From Hippophae tibetana (Eukaryota > Streptophyta > Magnoliopsida > Rosales > Elaeagnaceae), in NCBI GenBank assembly GCA_037013495.1, contig CM072805.1:24000669-24064668 (forward strand): DNA of 64,000 nucleotides, given 5' to 3'. The position numbers and the translations under genes are program-made. Positions 20,914 through 33,680 of this stretch are shown one piece after another. Numbering within the stretch: position 1 is the stretch's first letter; every line of letters starts with the position of its first letter. The notes under the pieces are model-generated. The model was given only the letters and a program-made list of their open reading frames with translations, searched no databases and was not told the DNA's origin.

Positions 20914-21709
20914 AGTCAAACTCCCTTCTCTCTGATATTAACATTTGCTTTAATATACTTTCCTATTTATTAACGCCCAATCATATTTTAAAAGGATTGC
21001 CACTCACGTGACAATTAAACGAATTGGTTGTCGGTTAGAAGAATTGGCATTCAAGTGTCAGCACTGCATGTCCCGACTCGGCACCTTACGGATCGTGAGC
21101 CACAACCGTTCCGTACTACTCTTTTACACTCCCTATGGCGTCCAAAAGGTTCGTCTTGTTGTGGTGTTGTTTTTTTCCTAATCTTATTATGTAGTTGTAT
21201 CGTTTCCTCTTTGTTCTTATCATTATTTTTAGATATTGTTTTCAAACTTAATTAAAACCCTATTATTTATCACAACTGTTTATTAATTGATTTATTTCTA
21301 AAATCATAAATTTTCATATATTATACACAATAACATGTTGCGAGAGTATCTCCATAAAATATATATATATATATATATATATTTCAATGAAAAAGCTAGC
21401 ATGAAAAAAGAAAAAAACAACAACTTTGTGATTTAGCCATGTGATCTTACAATTATTAGAAGGTATTATTATACTAGTAGGGAAACTTTTACATGAATGA
21501 ACGAGCCTTCGACCAACAACAAGTCTCAAACAAGCTCTTCTTATAGCTTATATATAATAAATGGTTAAAAAGAAAAAATGTAAAACAAGTACACTTACTT
21601 TTTAATTGCATACTATGGCTTCATTCATGTCGCAGAAAACGATATAAACAAATATGATTCGTTTAGGGATGCATGTACCATTTAGATCGAGAGACTATTA
21701 TTTTTTTAA
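20914..21709. other. Spacer right of the viral insert
   Basis: Mixed-composition DNA with a slightly GC-richer patch at 21050-21160 and a TA microsatellite at 21359-21381. Short open frames at 21028-21255 lack domain or splice support. No gene supported. Confidence 0.6.
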
Positions 21710-21712
21710 AAT

Positions 21713-22623
21713 TATTACTAAAAAACAAAAAAAATTATTTAAGTCGATATATAAAATTGGTTTTTGGAAAAAATCAACTTATAATGAATTTAAAGTCAAT
21801 TTGGTATAGAACTGACGTTATCTACATAATGTAACGTCGATTAACACCTGAAACCAAAGTTACGTCCACGTATAGCGTCAGTTCGATACGTCAATCGATG
21901 TTATGTCTATTGTAAATAGTATCAGTTGACACGTAGAACCGACACTACACATGTGAATAAATCTTTTCTCTTCTTTCTTTCCTAGACAGAAACTATTTCA
22001 AGAACTGTATAACTCTCAAAAACCCAAAACCTCGTCCTCCACTCTTTCTTATTTTCCAACCACTTATGACCACTAATTCCAATGCTGATTAGTGTGTTTT
22101 CTTGTTTTCTTCCTTTCTAACTAATCTTTTAGATCCCCTATTTTTTTGAGTAAAATACTCAAAAAATTTAAACTCATTTCTCACTTACAAAACATCATTT
22201 TTTTTCTTCATTTTCTTCATGTTGTCACTTTATTTTACTCTTGTAAGTATTTATATTAAACCTATGTACTTATTATTCGTATTTTTTCCTGATATTATGT
22301 GTTATTATTTATGTGTATAAATTTTTACATTATATATGTAGATTTGTATTATAATATCAGGAAAAGAATATGATGATATTGAATAACATAGAACAACATT
22401 ATGGTAATTTTTCTACTATTAATTAATAGTTTATTTTTTAATTATTTGTATTATTTAAACTATTTGTTAAACAAATTTTATTTTTTTCTGCTATTATTTA
22501 GTAATCGAATATAGATTTTAATTTAAGTATAATAGAAAATGAGTAAATTTTGTAAAAAATAAAATAAAATTTAAAATCGATTCACGTATTGAACCGACTT
22601 TAATACCTCTTTTTATAGCAGTG
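21713..22623. mobile_element. Non-autonomous CACTA element, 911 bp, with 3-bp target duplication
   Basis: The right end reads GACTTTAATACCTCTTTTTATAGCAGTG, matching in form the CACTA tip at 6960-6991 (ATACCCCTTTTTGTAGTAGTG). The left end (21713 on) has TATTACTA then AAGTCGATATATAA, paralleling the autonomous TIR. The interior has degraded GCGTC/GACG, AACCGAC and CACGT motifs (21800-21960) like the autonomous subterminal block. The trinucleotide AAT flanks both ends (21710-21712 and 22624-22626). No transposase code is present. The ends are more decayed than those of the 1-6991 element, so this copy is older. Confidence 0.8.
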
Positions 22624-22626
22624 AAT

Positions 22627-23950
22627 GAAACTTTTTTTTAATATATTTTTGTTTTGAATAATACTATATGCATTAGTTCTTATATACATTATTAAGTGAC
22701 ATGTAAGTAATAAAACTAAGAGATGAGATGCTTAAATAAGTATATGTTTTTTTAATTTTATGAGATCATTTATTAATAAAGAAATTAAAATTGAGAAACT
22801 CACTTATAAATAAATTAAATCTTTAATAACTTAATTACTCACAAAATTCAAAATATATTTATTTGTTAGTAATTAAATCTAATAAATTTAAATATAAAAT
22901 ACAATTATAACTATAATTAAATACTTTATTTTTTTTGTTTAATAATTATTATCCCATTTTTTGTCTAATATATCTTAATATTATATTTTTAAAATATTGA
23001 AAATATTATTTTTTTTAAGCAAAAAATATTTAATTTAATTATAAATTATAAAAATACATAATTTATTTAAAAAAAATATAAGAAATACAGATCGAAAAGT
23101 AGAAAAAACGAGAAAGTAATTCTCAACTTCACCCCATCCGCACTGTAGCACTCCATGGAGATCAAAATTAAAAATTTTCCATCCCCTAATCGTAACCATA
23201 GAAATAGTGTTTTGTTTGTTTGCTGGAACTTGATAACTTTTCTCTTCAATACGCGTGGTGAATGTGTGGCATACGTACGTACTCCCATATTTGAGTTTCA
23301 GTATTTGTTGTATTATAATAAATGTCATTTTACTATATTCTAACAGCAATGCATGTGAACATGATATAATAGAGGCGTCCAAATATATACCCGATTATGA
23401 TCCTATGAGCATAAGGGAACCACAAATACAGAGCCTATTGTTGTCAAATTGTCTTTTGCCATAATCAAACGTTACGTGCATCTGGTATTGCTAAGAAAAT
23501 TACAAAACCACCCACTACTTTTTTTTTTATAATTATGACTAACTTGGCTTTACTCAAAATAGAATAGGTGTTCTTCTCCTCATTTATTATATTGCATGTT
23601 TTTAAATTAAGCATTCTTCAGCACAGTAGCATAGCCATGTAAAAGGTTATATAGGATTTTAAGTTTAGACGAATATTTTGTTTAGAATTTATTAACTTAT
23701 AAATCATCTTCTTTTTTTAAAATAAAATTTAAAGGTAATTTATTAAAAAAATTACACTTTATGTCACTTTAGTTTAAAATGGATACATTACTAATTTTAC
23801 TTTAAATTAGTATACACTTTAATCATATTATTTTATATTTATGAATACTTCAATAATTTAGACAAATTTTGATAATTTTTATTTACTTTATTTTTTACTT
23901 TTTTAAAACTTTTGAGACATTTTTATTTTTAAATATCTACTTATATGACC
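22627..23950. other. AT-rich intergenic DNA, nothing recognised
   Basis: Very AT-rich with many homopolymer runs. Overlapping short frames on both strands at 23035-23464 show no domain, splice pattern or codon signal. Confidence 0.6.
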
Positions 23951-23951
23951 C

Positions 23952-24250
23952 TATTAGTCTTAAAGTTCCACATCGACTAATGATCGCGTCCACGTTGTGC
24001 ATATAAACAAGGACAATCTTTCATCTCATAACCTAAGTTTTGAGATGAAGTTAGACCAAAATTTAACATGGTATCAAAACAAGGTTATCCGATCGATGCA
24101 ATTGTTTCGTTAATGGTGAGCGATGCATTCCGTCACTTGGGTTCCATAAGCTCAACATCCCCGTCGGTTTCAAGGGGATAGACCCTTGCCAATGTGAGGA
24201 GGAATCCTTCAATATATTGATGCAGATTCTTTAGGCGAACAAACTTAGGA
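23952..24250 (+). mobile_element. TRIM-like LTR remnant with primer-binding site
   Basis: A segment with AAAGTTCCACATCGACTAATG near its start, TATATAAAC promoter-like sequence and an end at AATTTAACA is followed at 24069 by TGGTATCAAAAC, a tRNA-Met primer-site match. Downstream is a GC-richer stretch with CCCCGTCGGTTTCAAGGGG. The layout (short LTR with a TCCCACAT-like start, then primer site) parallels the complete TRIM at 51565-51876. No second LTR is seen, so it is a decayed partial copy. Confidence 0.55.
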
Positions 24251-26039
24251 ATCTACGAAAATAAATAAAAACAATTGATTTGCTAAGAACGTGTTTAAGA
24301 TTATTAGATTAGAATCTTGAGGAAACAAAGTCCTTAAAACACTAATCTTGAGATGCCACAAAAGATTATAATTTCATTTGATAAGTCGAATTCAAACATT
24401 TAATCAAGAACAGAACAAGATAAAACAAAAGTTTTATGAAATATATTTTTCATTAATAATATTTGTTCTTACCTTCAAATTACATAACTCTTATTTTTTA
24501 TAAGCAAGAAACCTTAAAAGAAAAGAAAAACATAGATGAAATGAGCCTATTTAATTGTGTATTGGGTCTAATCCAACGTTAAAAAATAAAAAATAAAAAA
24601 CATAAAAACTTACAATTTATTAAAAATAAAATTATTAAACATAAAAGACTCATAATTAACTAAAACAAAAAAAATTAATTTATAAATCAATTTTAATTCT
24701 AATCTTGATATTCTAAATTTATCCCTCCCATAAAAAGTTAATAAGTTATCCTGAGTGAGATTATAGAATCTTTAGATTTAGTTTTTGATTCTTCTAATAT
24801 AACATTTTTTATTGAATTTACATAATCAAGTTTTACAAAGCTTACTTCTTCTTTTTTTGTCTTTGTTTTAGTTATTGGACCGTTAATTCTTTACAAATGA
24901 TTTTTCGAATATTTAAAAATATTAACTTGATCAACATATTGATTTTTATTATATATTTAAATGAGTTTCATATAATTGAATTATAATTTATTATTTTTAA
25001 TTTTTAATTTTATATTTAATATTTAATATATTAAAATATCCACCACATAAGAGTTGTTATTTTAAGAAAATAACTGCAGTAATTTATATTTTATTGTCTG
25101 CTAATATTACATTATTACTTATTTCGAAATATTATATTATTACTTATTTCGAAAGCAATGAGTATAATGTAATCTAAATGTCACCACTGCCAAATTGATC
25201 TAAACATTCCTTCTAGTAATCGAGAGCGCTGTTTGTTATTTAGGAGAAAGCTTTATTTGGGACGGTTTCAGTAATATATAGAATTCTTTCTTTCACTGTT
25301 TTACTTATTTACATATGAGGATTCATTTTCATTAAAAAAATAATCTGTATAAAGTTATTGTTACGCTTTTTTTATTATTTTTATAATATATTTATTATAA
25401 TTTTAAAATTATCAAAAATATCCTTAATAAATTAATTAACATAGAAGAAATATATTAAAAAAAAAGATAATTTTTATCATTTTTCAAATTAACAATAAAC
25501 ATGTTATAAAAAACAATAAAAAATAGAGTGACAATAATTTTACCCTAATTTTCTCTTGCTTCTCAACTAAATAATGCAATATTCTCTACCAATTACATTT
25601 CTTATATTTTACATGTGTTTTTTCAATAAAATAAAAATACTAATTTCCTATTTTATAAACTAAAAATAATACATCATCATTTACTTGATAGCAATCAATA
25701 ATTTCTTATAATAACCCAATTATTTAAGTTGATATAATATAATCTATCATGTTGGATACCTCAAACGAAAAAAGAAAAAAATAAAGTTAAATTAAAAATA
25801 AATAATTTACATTATTAAGAAAGATTATCTTAATCCTCATCAAAGTCTCAAATTTTACATTGTATTTTTCTCACATAATTTAATTACATCCTATATTTCA
25901 AGAATAATATTAAGAATTTATATTGCATTTTCAAACCCAAAGTTCAATACACTCGATATTATTTTCACACAAAAAATACATAAATTTAAATTTATATATG
26001 CTATTTTTTTTATTTTTAGTTTGTACACCATAATCAATT

Positions 26040-26185
26040 CACCCACACGTTCTCTCCCTTCACCCAAAAAAAAAACCAATATATAGAGGGAAAAAAACGT
26101 TTTTAACTTAAGTCCAACGGACAAAAAAATGCATGAAATGTTAACCAAGTCATTAATATCAAAACTCAGTAACGTTACTATCCAT
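26040..26185. repeat. Dispersed repeat, copy 1
   Basis: Contains CTCTCCCTTCACCC, then AATATATAGAGGG and later TATCAAAACTCAGTAACGTT. The same three blocks in order occur at 27525-27640. The copies are diverged and both are AT-rich between blocks. Confidence 0.6.
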
Positions 26186-27524
26186 AGAATGACAACATGA
26201 CCTTTCTTTACTTTCATAGATCCATTCTTTGCGAAAAAAAAAATTATAACAAAGAGGATCTAGTATGATGATATTAAATTCTTTATCAAATGAGTAACAA
26301 AACTATGTTGGATAGCTATGTAATATATATTCATCTTAACGCTACATTTTCACAATATCATCATCATTACAAATATAATAATTTTTCAAGAAGCCTGGCT
26401 AGTAGTCATACATATAACATCAAAATTTAAATAATGAGCTTTAGTGACATTTACTTCTTTTTTATCTTTCCTTTTCTTTTAACGAAGAACTTATCTTTTA
26501 ATTTATTTTCACAAAAAAAAAAAATTCATGTACCATTTTTTATGATAACAAAAATATTAAATATCATATCGAACTAGATATAAAATGATTTTCATATCTA
26601 CTAGATCTCTTCTTTTAGGCTTACTTGTTCATATTGTTGATAAACTTGCTCTTGAATCTTGTTAGATAACAATAATATCTCCGTTACATTACTAGTTTTC
26701 AAAAGTATTATTGACACTTTAACCATGATAAACATAGTTTTTACAATAAACAATATTTTCACCCGTATATTTTATGATTTTAACAATGAGAACATTAAAA
26801 CCATTGCTTAGTTTTCATTATTTATCTTTAATCAACATTTAAAAGTTCATAAATACATCATGTTTTGTTTTCACTCGTCCTCTAAACATATAATTGTTAT
26901 TTCAATTAAAGTTTATTTGTAGTAGACTTTGACATATATAATTTTTTTTAATTATTTTCATAACTATGATGGAAAAATTTGATTTAACACATTATATTTA
27001 ATTTCATAAAATAAACTCAAAAAAATAGTGTGTACTACCTTAGCTTCCATTTCATCCTAATCATCTTATTCATATCATTTGGTTTTGTTCTTTTTAATGT
27101 CTTAAAAAAATTATTGTTGCATCTTTATATTCTTCCTATTACTTTATTAAATGTTAAAGTTATTTTTTCATCAAACTTTATTATGTTCCAAGATACTTAA
27201 CATTTGTCTCTCATAGTCATAACAAAATAAAAAGAAAATAAAGTGAAACAAATAGCAAATAAAACAGAGAATTTACATGATTAGATAAATTATTTTAATA
27301 TATATACAACTAAAGTATCAAATTCTATTATTATTAATTCTTAAATATAATGTCTCTTCTAAATAACCTAATTATGTATTATATTTTAAAATAATATTAT
27401 TAACTCAAATCATACTCTTAAACACAAAGCAAAATACATATTTATTACTCTTACACGAAAACATAATAAATAAATAAACTCAAATTCATCTTTTATCACT
27501 TTCTCTATTTTTTTTGTTTGTTTG

Positions 27525-27640
27525 TACAGGACTCTCCCTTCACCCAAAATGATCAATATATATAGAGGGGGGAAAATCTTTTAATTTCAACTCCTAATAG
27601 ATCTATCAAAACTCACTAACATTACTAACCATCTAGCCTT
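27525..27640. repeat. Dispersed repeat, copy 2
   Basis: Contains CTCTCCCTTCACCC, AATATATATAGAGGGG and TATCAAAACTCACTAACATT, parallel to 26040-26185. Could be remnants of a pair of LTRs or of an old local duplication. Confidence 0.6.
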
Positions 27641-29000
27641 TCGATTTTCAATTGCTCAGCCAAACATTCAGAATTTTTTTTACCTTTTTCTTTTTGGGCT
27701 TTTCAGCCACTCATTTAACATATCAAACACACACTTCCAAATAACTGGATTTTGCGCTCAAATATCTAAATAAGCAGCTTTTTTTTAAAATCATATTAAA
27801 GAACATCTTTAATTTTATAATATCAAAAAATTATTTTAATAATATCAAAAGAGTTTAATTAAATAGTATTTAATATTACATAAATTTATATAATTATAAT
27901 TTAATTTAATAACATGATGATATTCAATATAAAATAATAGATTCAATTTTTTAATAATAAAAATATATAAATTAATTATAAAAAGTATTATATTGATAAT
28001 TACATTTAAAAACATAATCACAAATTTTAAGTAGGTTCTTTTCTAATTTTTTTATTTTTACTAAAATGATTACTTAAAGAAAAATAATTTGGACTCATGA
28101 TTTTCCTAACTTACATTTGAATGTAAAGCACATTTTCGTAGTTAAACCATTAAATTAAATTTTAAAAAATCTTGACCATTCATTATAATTTTAAAAAATT
28201 GGTTGTGATATATAAGTTTTTTTTAAAGATTTATTTATTTATTTATTCAAAATAAAAATATAATAATAATATCTAAATCTAAAATTTAAAATATATTAAA
28301 TTATTAAAATTATCATAAAAATCAAAATAAATAATAAATAATTCAAGAGTAAATTTTCTTTCCATCAGCTAAAATTTGTCCTTTTTATTATTATTTTTTT
28401 ATTTCCTTAGCTCTTGACTAACATGTATGGATGTCAAGAACTCAACGCATGTAATAATCAAATATGTTTAATTTTATTTTTTTATTTAGATTTAGATTTG
28501 GATTTTAAAGGTGAGATAATAAATCTCAATATTCGAAACTATAAATTAATATTTTATTAAATATTATAAAAATAAAATAGTTATAATATAATAGCTATAA
28601 AAAAAATTAAATATACTTAATATATCATTTTTTAATATATAAATCTTTTTAGGTTAAAATTTAATATTTTGAAAAACGTTGAAATTTAATTTTTAAAATT
28701 TTATAAATAAGTATATAATTTCAAAAAATTATACCCATAAATTTCAATTTCGTTATTTTATAAAACACCTTCTGACTCGTTGAGATTCCTCCAGTCATTC
28801 CATCTATTGGGGGAAAGTGCGATGCAAGAAAAATCCAAATTATTAATTATAGATGCAAAGGTCGGCTAGATCGGAAAAAATAAAATAAAAAATGGCTGAC
28901 ATCATAAGCAATTTGTGGTTTTACAGTGAGTCAGCGACATATCCATTGAATAGAAAATGCTTTGTTTGGGACTACTGTAAAATGATTATAAAAAAAAAAA

Positions 29001-29392
29001 AAAGATGGAAACGGGTGTGTCTGCTATAGTATAAAACGACGATGGGTTACAATGAATGAAACAAGGAATTAACGGGCTACTTGTGTTTTGGCGTGAATAT
29101 TATAATACAATTAATGCAAATTACGCTTATCGGTGGTTTTGTTCGTTGCTTAGTTGCTTTACTTGCTTCCTCTTTAACCGTACTTTATTTCCATTTTATC
29201 TGAGAAGTGATACGTGCAGTTTGGATTTAGAATAAGATTTAAACTTAGTGACCGAGCAGCTTTCACTTACTTGATTCTGAAATCGAAGTTAGCGTCGGCT
29301 AAAATTTCTTACCTGCAAAGATCAGAGAGATTCCAATCGTATGTGACCTATTATTCTTTTGGCGTCCAAGTGTTCGACGAAATGCCCAAGCC
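29001..29392 (+). promoter_or_regulatory. Upstream and leader region of the PTST-type gene
   Basis: A TATA-like TAGTATAAAACG lies near 29027 and is followed by less AT-rich DNA up to the ATG at 29393. The leader is estimated only; a short frame beginning at 29214 overlaps the start in another frame and may be a uORF. Confidence 0.35.
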
Positions 29393-32300
29393 ATGCTTTC
29401 CCTTAGTGGCTTTTCACAACACTTTATTGTCCCATCTTATTCGTTATCTGATTCGAAGCTCCTGATGTTTCCTTCGGTAGTTAGGAGAAAGAAGCGACTG
29501 TTTGTGTCCTTCAACTTCGTCGGAGTTAAGGAGAGTGGGTTTTCTTTGTTAAGGTTGCGTCATTCTAAGAAAGCAAGAAATTACGATATGGGTTTATTGT
29601 ATTGTGGTTTTTCTGAGTTTGTGAGGCGGTGTAAAGGTTTGGATAGTGGAGGGGATTCTGATTTAGAAACAGAGGTTTTGGAGTTCATGAAGAATTCAAA
29701 GAAGCCTGAGGCGTTTCCGAGCAAGAAAGAGCTGATTGACGCTGGTAAGATTGACTTAGTGGATGCTATTGTGAAGAAAGGTGGCTGGCTTTCGTTGGGT
29801 TGGCATATAGAAGAAGAAGAAGAAGAAGAAGAAGAAGAAGAAGAAGAAGAAAGGTCTCAAGAAAAGGACTTTGGGAGTACAGGAACAACAACAGCTATTG
29901 GAAGTGACAACTTTAAAGAGAACAGCTCTTGGCCCGGCGAAGAATCACGAGATGCTGGAGTGCTTTCTTCCTTTTCGAAGGATTATTCTAACTCAGCCTC
30001 TTCGTCGGGTAGATCATTGTGAGATTTTCTTGTTACAAACCTGCTATATTGCTTGTTATACTATTCTCTGATCTGATTAATTGTCGTCTTCTTTTCCTAA
30101 ATTAATATTTGCTTATCTATTCATTTGTTCTTTTCCTAATTTAATATTTGCTTATCTATTCATTTGTTCTTTTCCTAATTTAATATTTGCTTATCTATTC
30201 ATTTGTTTTTATATAAAATATTAAAATTTAATCCATAATCTTTTAATTCATACAATTTAGTCTCTAATATTTCTAAATTTGATAAAAAAATTGTCAAATT
30301 GATTTACAGTCGTTATACTTAAAAATCACATAATTGAAAGAGTGATGATTAAATTATAATTTTTTTCATATATTAGGGATAGATTATACCTTTTGAAATA
30401 GGTTGGAGACCAAATTAATTAAAAATTAGGTTTTTTCATAGTTAAGTACAACACCCTTAAATCAATTTAACTAAAAATTGAAATTTTGGACTAAATTTGT
30501 AAAATTTAAAAATTTTAGGGACTAAATTATATGAATTGAAATGTTAGAAACCAAATTATAATATCTTAAATAGTCTAGAGAGCCTTTCATATTTTTATAG
30601 AACTAGGGTGTCGAACTGTTTCAGGGCAATATTGATTATAGTTTTTTGATGATCATAATTTTATGAACTTTGATGGTTAAGTTTTTCATATATTTTTTTT
30701 AAATTTCAAGATCGAGTATTTATTTCATTTCAGAGTAGTCATGGTTGCAATTTGTTGATTTCTTTAGTGTCAGAAATTGTGGAATTATGAGTAGCATGTT
30801 CTACGGCTTTCTCAACATGTATATGCATGTAAAAGATACTTTTTATTTTTAACTTGAAAAGTCAAAATCGCTAGTTCCTCTGGTGTCTTAATTAACTGTT
30901 TCTTTATGGTCAGTTGTTCTTTCCACAGAGAAACGTCTACCTTGGAAGAAGACACTGGAATTGAGGGTATACTGAGTCGTTTGGAGAAGGAAAGAAATTA
31001 TAGTTTTGGTATGGGAGAAAAACGAGAAAATTATCATTTCCCTAGTCGTAAAGATGATTGCTCTACCAACCTTTCAAAAGACATGGTTAGTTGGTTTATT
31101 AATGCGCAATGTCCATGATAAAAGAAATGTTTAAACACAAAAGCTTCCTAATTTCTGAGTTGGGCCTAAAAATATCAACTTGCCGGGTACAGATGCTACA
31201 TTAGTAAATTTTTTTGAAGGATTCTTATATCTCGATTCTGTGAAGAGTGTTCTATCCACAGGCTTATAATTGAATTTTATATGCATGTGTTCGACCTTTG
31301 AATATTATGCTTTAGTATTGTTAAATCAAATTTGAATGGTAAGGAATGTCACTTTCTGCAAATCTGTGCTTAAGCTGCTCTTTTTTGCCTTATTTAATCA
31401 GAAGTTTATTAGTGAGTATTTCTCTTTGCATATAGAAATTCTGAAATGTTACCTTAAAGCTGCTCTCTTTCGACTTATTTAGTCAGAAGTTTATTAGTGA
31501 GTTTTTCTCTTTGCATATAGAAATTCTGAAATGTTATTTTCAATGCTTGTTAAATTTAAAAAGACAGTTGCTAGCCTTGTTAGAAACGACAGAGGAGCAT
31601 CACTAGATCCTGAGAATGCTGTATTTCATGATTCAAGGAGCACACTTGATCGGGAGATACCGTTCTTTAACACAACCAACTCGCTTAAGTCAGAAATGTG
31701 TAGAGCTTGGAGCACTCAGAGTGCAGACTTATCAGATTTGGACTTCAAAGGTGCTTCTATTTACTTCTTCTGTAGCTTAATACATAAATAGTTTGGTACT
31801 AGGTTATCTATATTATACTGACAGATGTTTACATTGCATCAGATGAAACTGAAATGGGAGAGGCAATAGACTTTTCAAAAAATGAAATGCAAGAAATTAG
31901 AGACGTTGCAAGTGAACCTAATGAAAGGAATGAGTTGAATTTGCATCATGAAGAGATTACTTATGATCAAATTCAAAATCGCCTTCGACATCTGGAATTA
32001 GAGCTCTCTTCTGTACTGCATTCATTGAGATCGAATGCTGAAGAAAGTACATCAAAAAAGGTGTTGAATGGATCTATTATGTAGTTGTCTTCTTTACCTT
32101 GAAGATGTGAACTTTTGTAACTCTAGTTATTTTTGAATAACAAACCTTTTGCTCAATCTTGTTTTGGATCTTGATTGATTAGATGTAGGTTAGAAAATGA
32201 CAAAAGATCTTTTGCAAAAATCATGCCTCTGCACCTGAAAAGAATTTAATTGAAAATCTCTGATATTTTTCCTCTCCTTTTTACTCACAGTATCTCTTCT

Positions 32301-33680
32301 TGGTACGGAAAGTTAATGATAGAACACAATAATCCAATACTTTTGTGTATTTAAGGCAATGAAAGTTACAGAGTGCACTTCTGCTGATTTCCTGCTTAAT
32401 AGATCCCATACCAGCACCCCCTATTTCCCTGATAGTTTTTAACCCTCTCCTATATTTTATACAGGTTCATCAAAGCTCCTATGATGATTCACAGATATTT
32501 CTTGATGCATGGGAATTTCAGGAAAATGATATCATGAATGCCCAGGATAAATTGCGGTCACTACGGGCAAAGATAGTTGTACTAGAAAGCAAGATGGCAA
32601 TGGAATTAATGTATGAACGTATTTTCTATTGATTTAAGAACTGAATTGAAACTTGCCTATCATTGACTACTTAGTTAACTTCCCTATGTAGTGACGCACA
32701 GAAGAATCTGGAAGTGAAACAGAAACAGATTGATAATGCTCGTAGAGCCTTACGACTTATTCGCTCGACATGCATAGTTTGGCCTAATTCTGCCTCACAA
32801 GTGCTCTTAGTAGGATCATTTGATGGCTGGGCAACTCAGGTGTTTATCTCCTCTAGAACTGATAAGTTGATTGGACAAAGTCTTTTATTACATTAATCTA
32901 TATCTACCCATGTTTCTATTTGTTAATATCCATATCTACTTATTTGTTTATTTAACCGAATGTATATGCTCCCGGCATATTCTTCATATCTGAGAATCAA
33001 AATTTTTTGCTTATGTAATTTTAACCATAATAGGTTCTGGGATCTAGAAAAGTAGATTTTTGTTTAACTTATGATCTCAGATAGCAATGTTTACTAGTAG
33101 TTGAAGCCTACTATGATATTTTGCTTTCTTGATGCTGTAGGTTACTAAAGAATTTGCAGCTGCAGAAGAAATATTGGACTATGAACAGTGTTAGATGAGA
33201 AAACATATTTAGGAAAGAAGGGTTGGAAAAAAATTGAAATAGAGACAGAATGTTGTTGGTGAATGCTTCTTTAGTTCCATAATCAATGTGCTTGATTGCT
33301 TGTTAGTGACGTTTCGGTCATATGTATAATTAAGATGTCATACTACTAAAGATAATATTAACCCATTATCTGCAATCTGCAAATGTATCTGAGATGCTCG
33401 TTATAATTTTGTGATCTTCTGGTGCATTGTTGTAGAGAAAGATGGAAAAATCAAGCACAGGAGTCTTCTCTCTGCACCTGCAATTGTATCCGGGCAAATA
33501 TGAGGTGGGTTGATAATTTCATTTTATATCATGAATTCACATTCTTCTGTTATTGATCTTAACAATGCTTTTCCTATGCTACAGATCAAATTCATTGTTG
33601 ATGGTGAATGGTGTGTTGATCCCTTACGCCCTATTGTCTGCAGCAATGGATTCGAGAACAATATACTCATAGTGACATGA
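29393..33680 (+). CDS. PTST2/3: PTST-type plastid protein (PTST homolog 2/3) with C-terminal CBM48, 8 exons, 548 aa
   Basis: Exons are 29393-30018, 30929-31085, 31564-31750, 31843-32060, 32465-32610, 32692-32839, 33436-33504 and 33585-33680; total 1647 nt, all phases agree. Residues 1 to about 60 are basic and Ser/Phe-rich, like a plastid transit peptide. Residues 91-137 hold the conserved LEFMKNSKKPEAFPSKKEL...GGWLSLGW motif. Residues 140-153 are a Glu run. Two coiled-coil stretches precede the carbohydrate-binding module CBM48 (NSASQVLLVGSFDGWATQ, then LYPGKYEIKFIVDGEW and DPLRP). In Arabidopsis PTST2 and PTST3 act in the plastid stroma to help initiate starch granules, delivering glucans to starch synthase 4. 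I cannot separate PTST2 from PTST3 by eye. The weakest junction is the exon 3 acceptor (AAAAAG at 31563): it is chosen because it alone keeps phase. Confidence 0.9.
29810..29852 (+). repeat. (GAA)14 microsatellite in PTST exon 1
   Basis: An uninterrupted GAA run encodes 14 consecutive Glu residues (140-153). Length variation here would change the protein without shifting frame. Confidence 0.95.
30091..30207. repeat. Three 39-bp tandem repeats in PTST intron 1
   Basis: CTTTTCCTAATTTAATATTT recurs at 30091, 30130 and 30169 with 39-bp spacing and one or two differences. Intronic, no function evident. Confidence 0.9.
31370..31539. repeat. 85-bp tandem duplication ending at PTST intron 2
   Basis: Two copies (31370-31454 and 31455-31539) share AAGCTGCTCT, CAGAAGTTTATTAGTGAG, CTCTTTGCATATAG and AAATTCTGAAATGTTA. 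Each contains a good-looking acceptor (TTTGCATATAG), but neither keeps the reading frame with the upstream exon. Confidence 0.88.

Larger units (their letters stand above)
24251..29000. other. Long AT-rich gene-poor interval
   Basis: About 4.7 kb of A/T-rich DNA with numerous poly-A and poly-T runs. A possible duplicated segment occurs at 26040-26185 and 27525-27640. A frame on the minus strand at 25918-26217 lies across this repeat and has no coding signature. No gene, RNA gene or intact element is supported. Confidence 0.6.

Noticed and set aside
21028-21255. 75-residue frame with a hydrophobic C-terminal half
   Set aside because: Isolated, no homology recognised, stops and AT-rich DNA follow; too weak to call a gene.
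23035-23464. Overlapping small frames on both strands
   Set aside because: No consistent frame, domain or splice sites; expected by chance.
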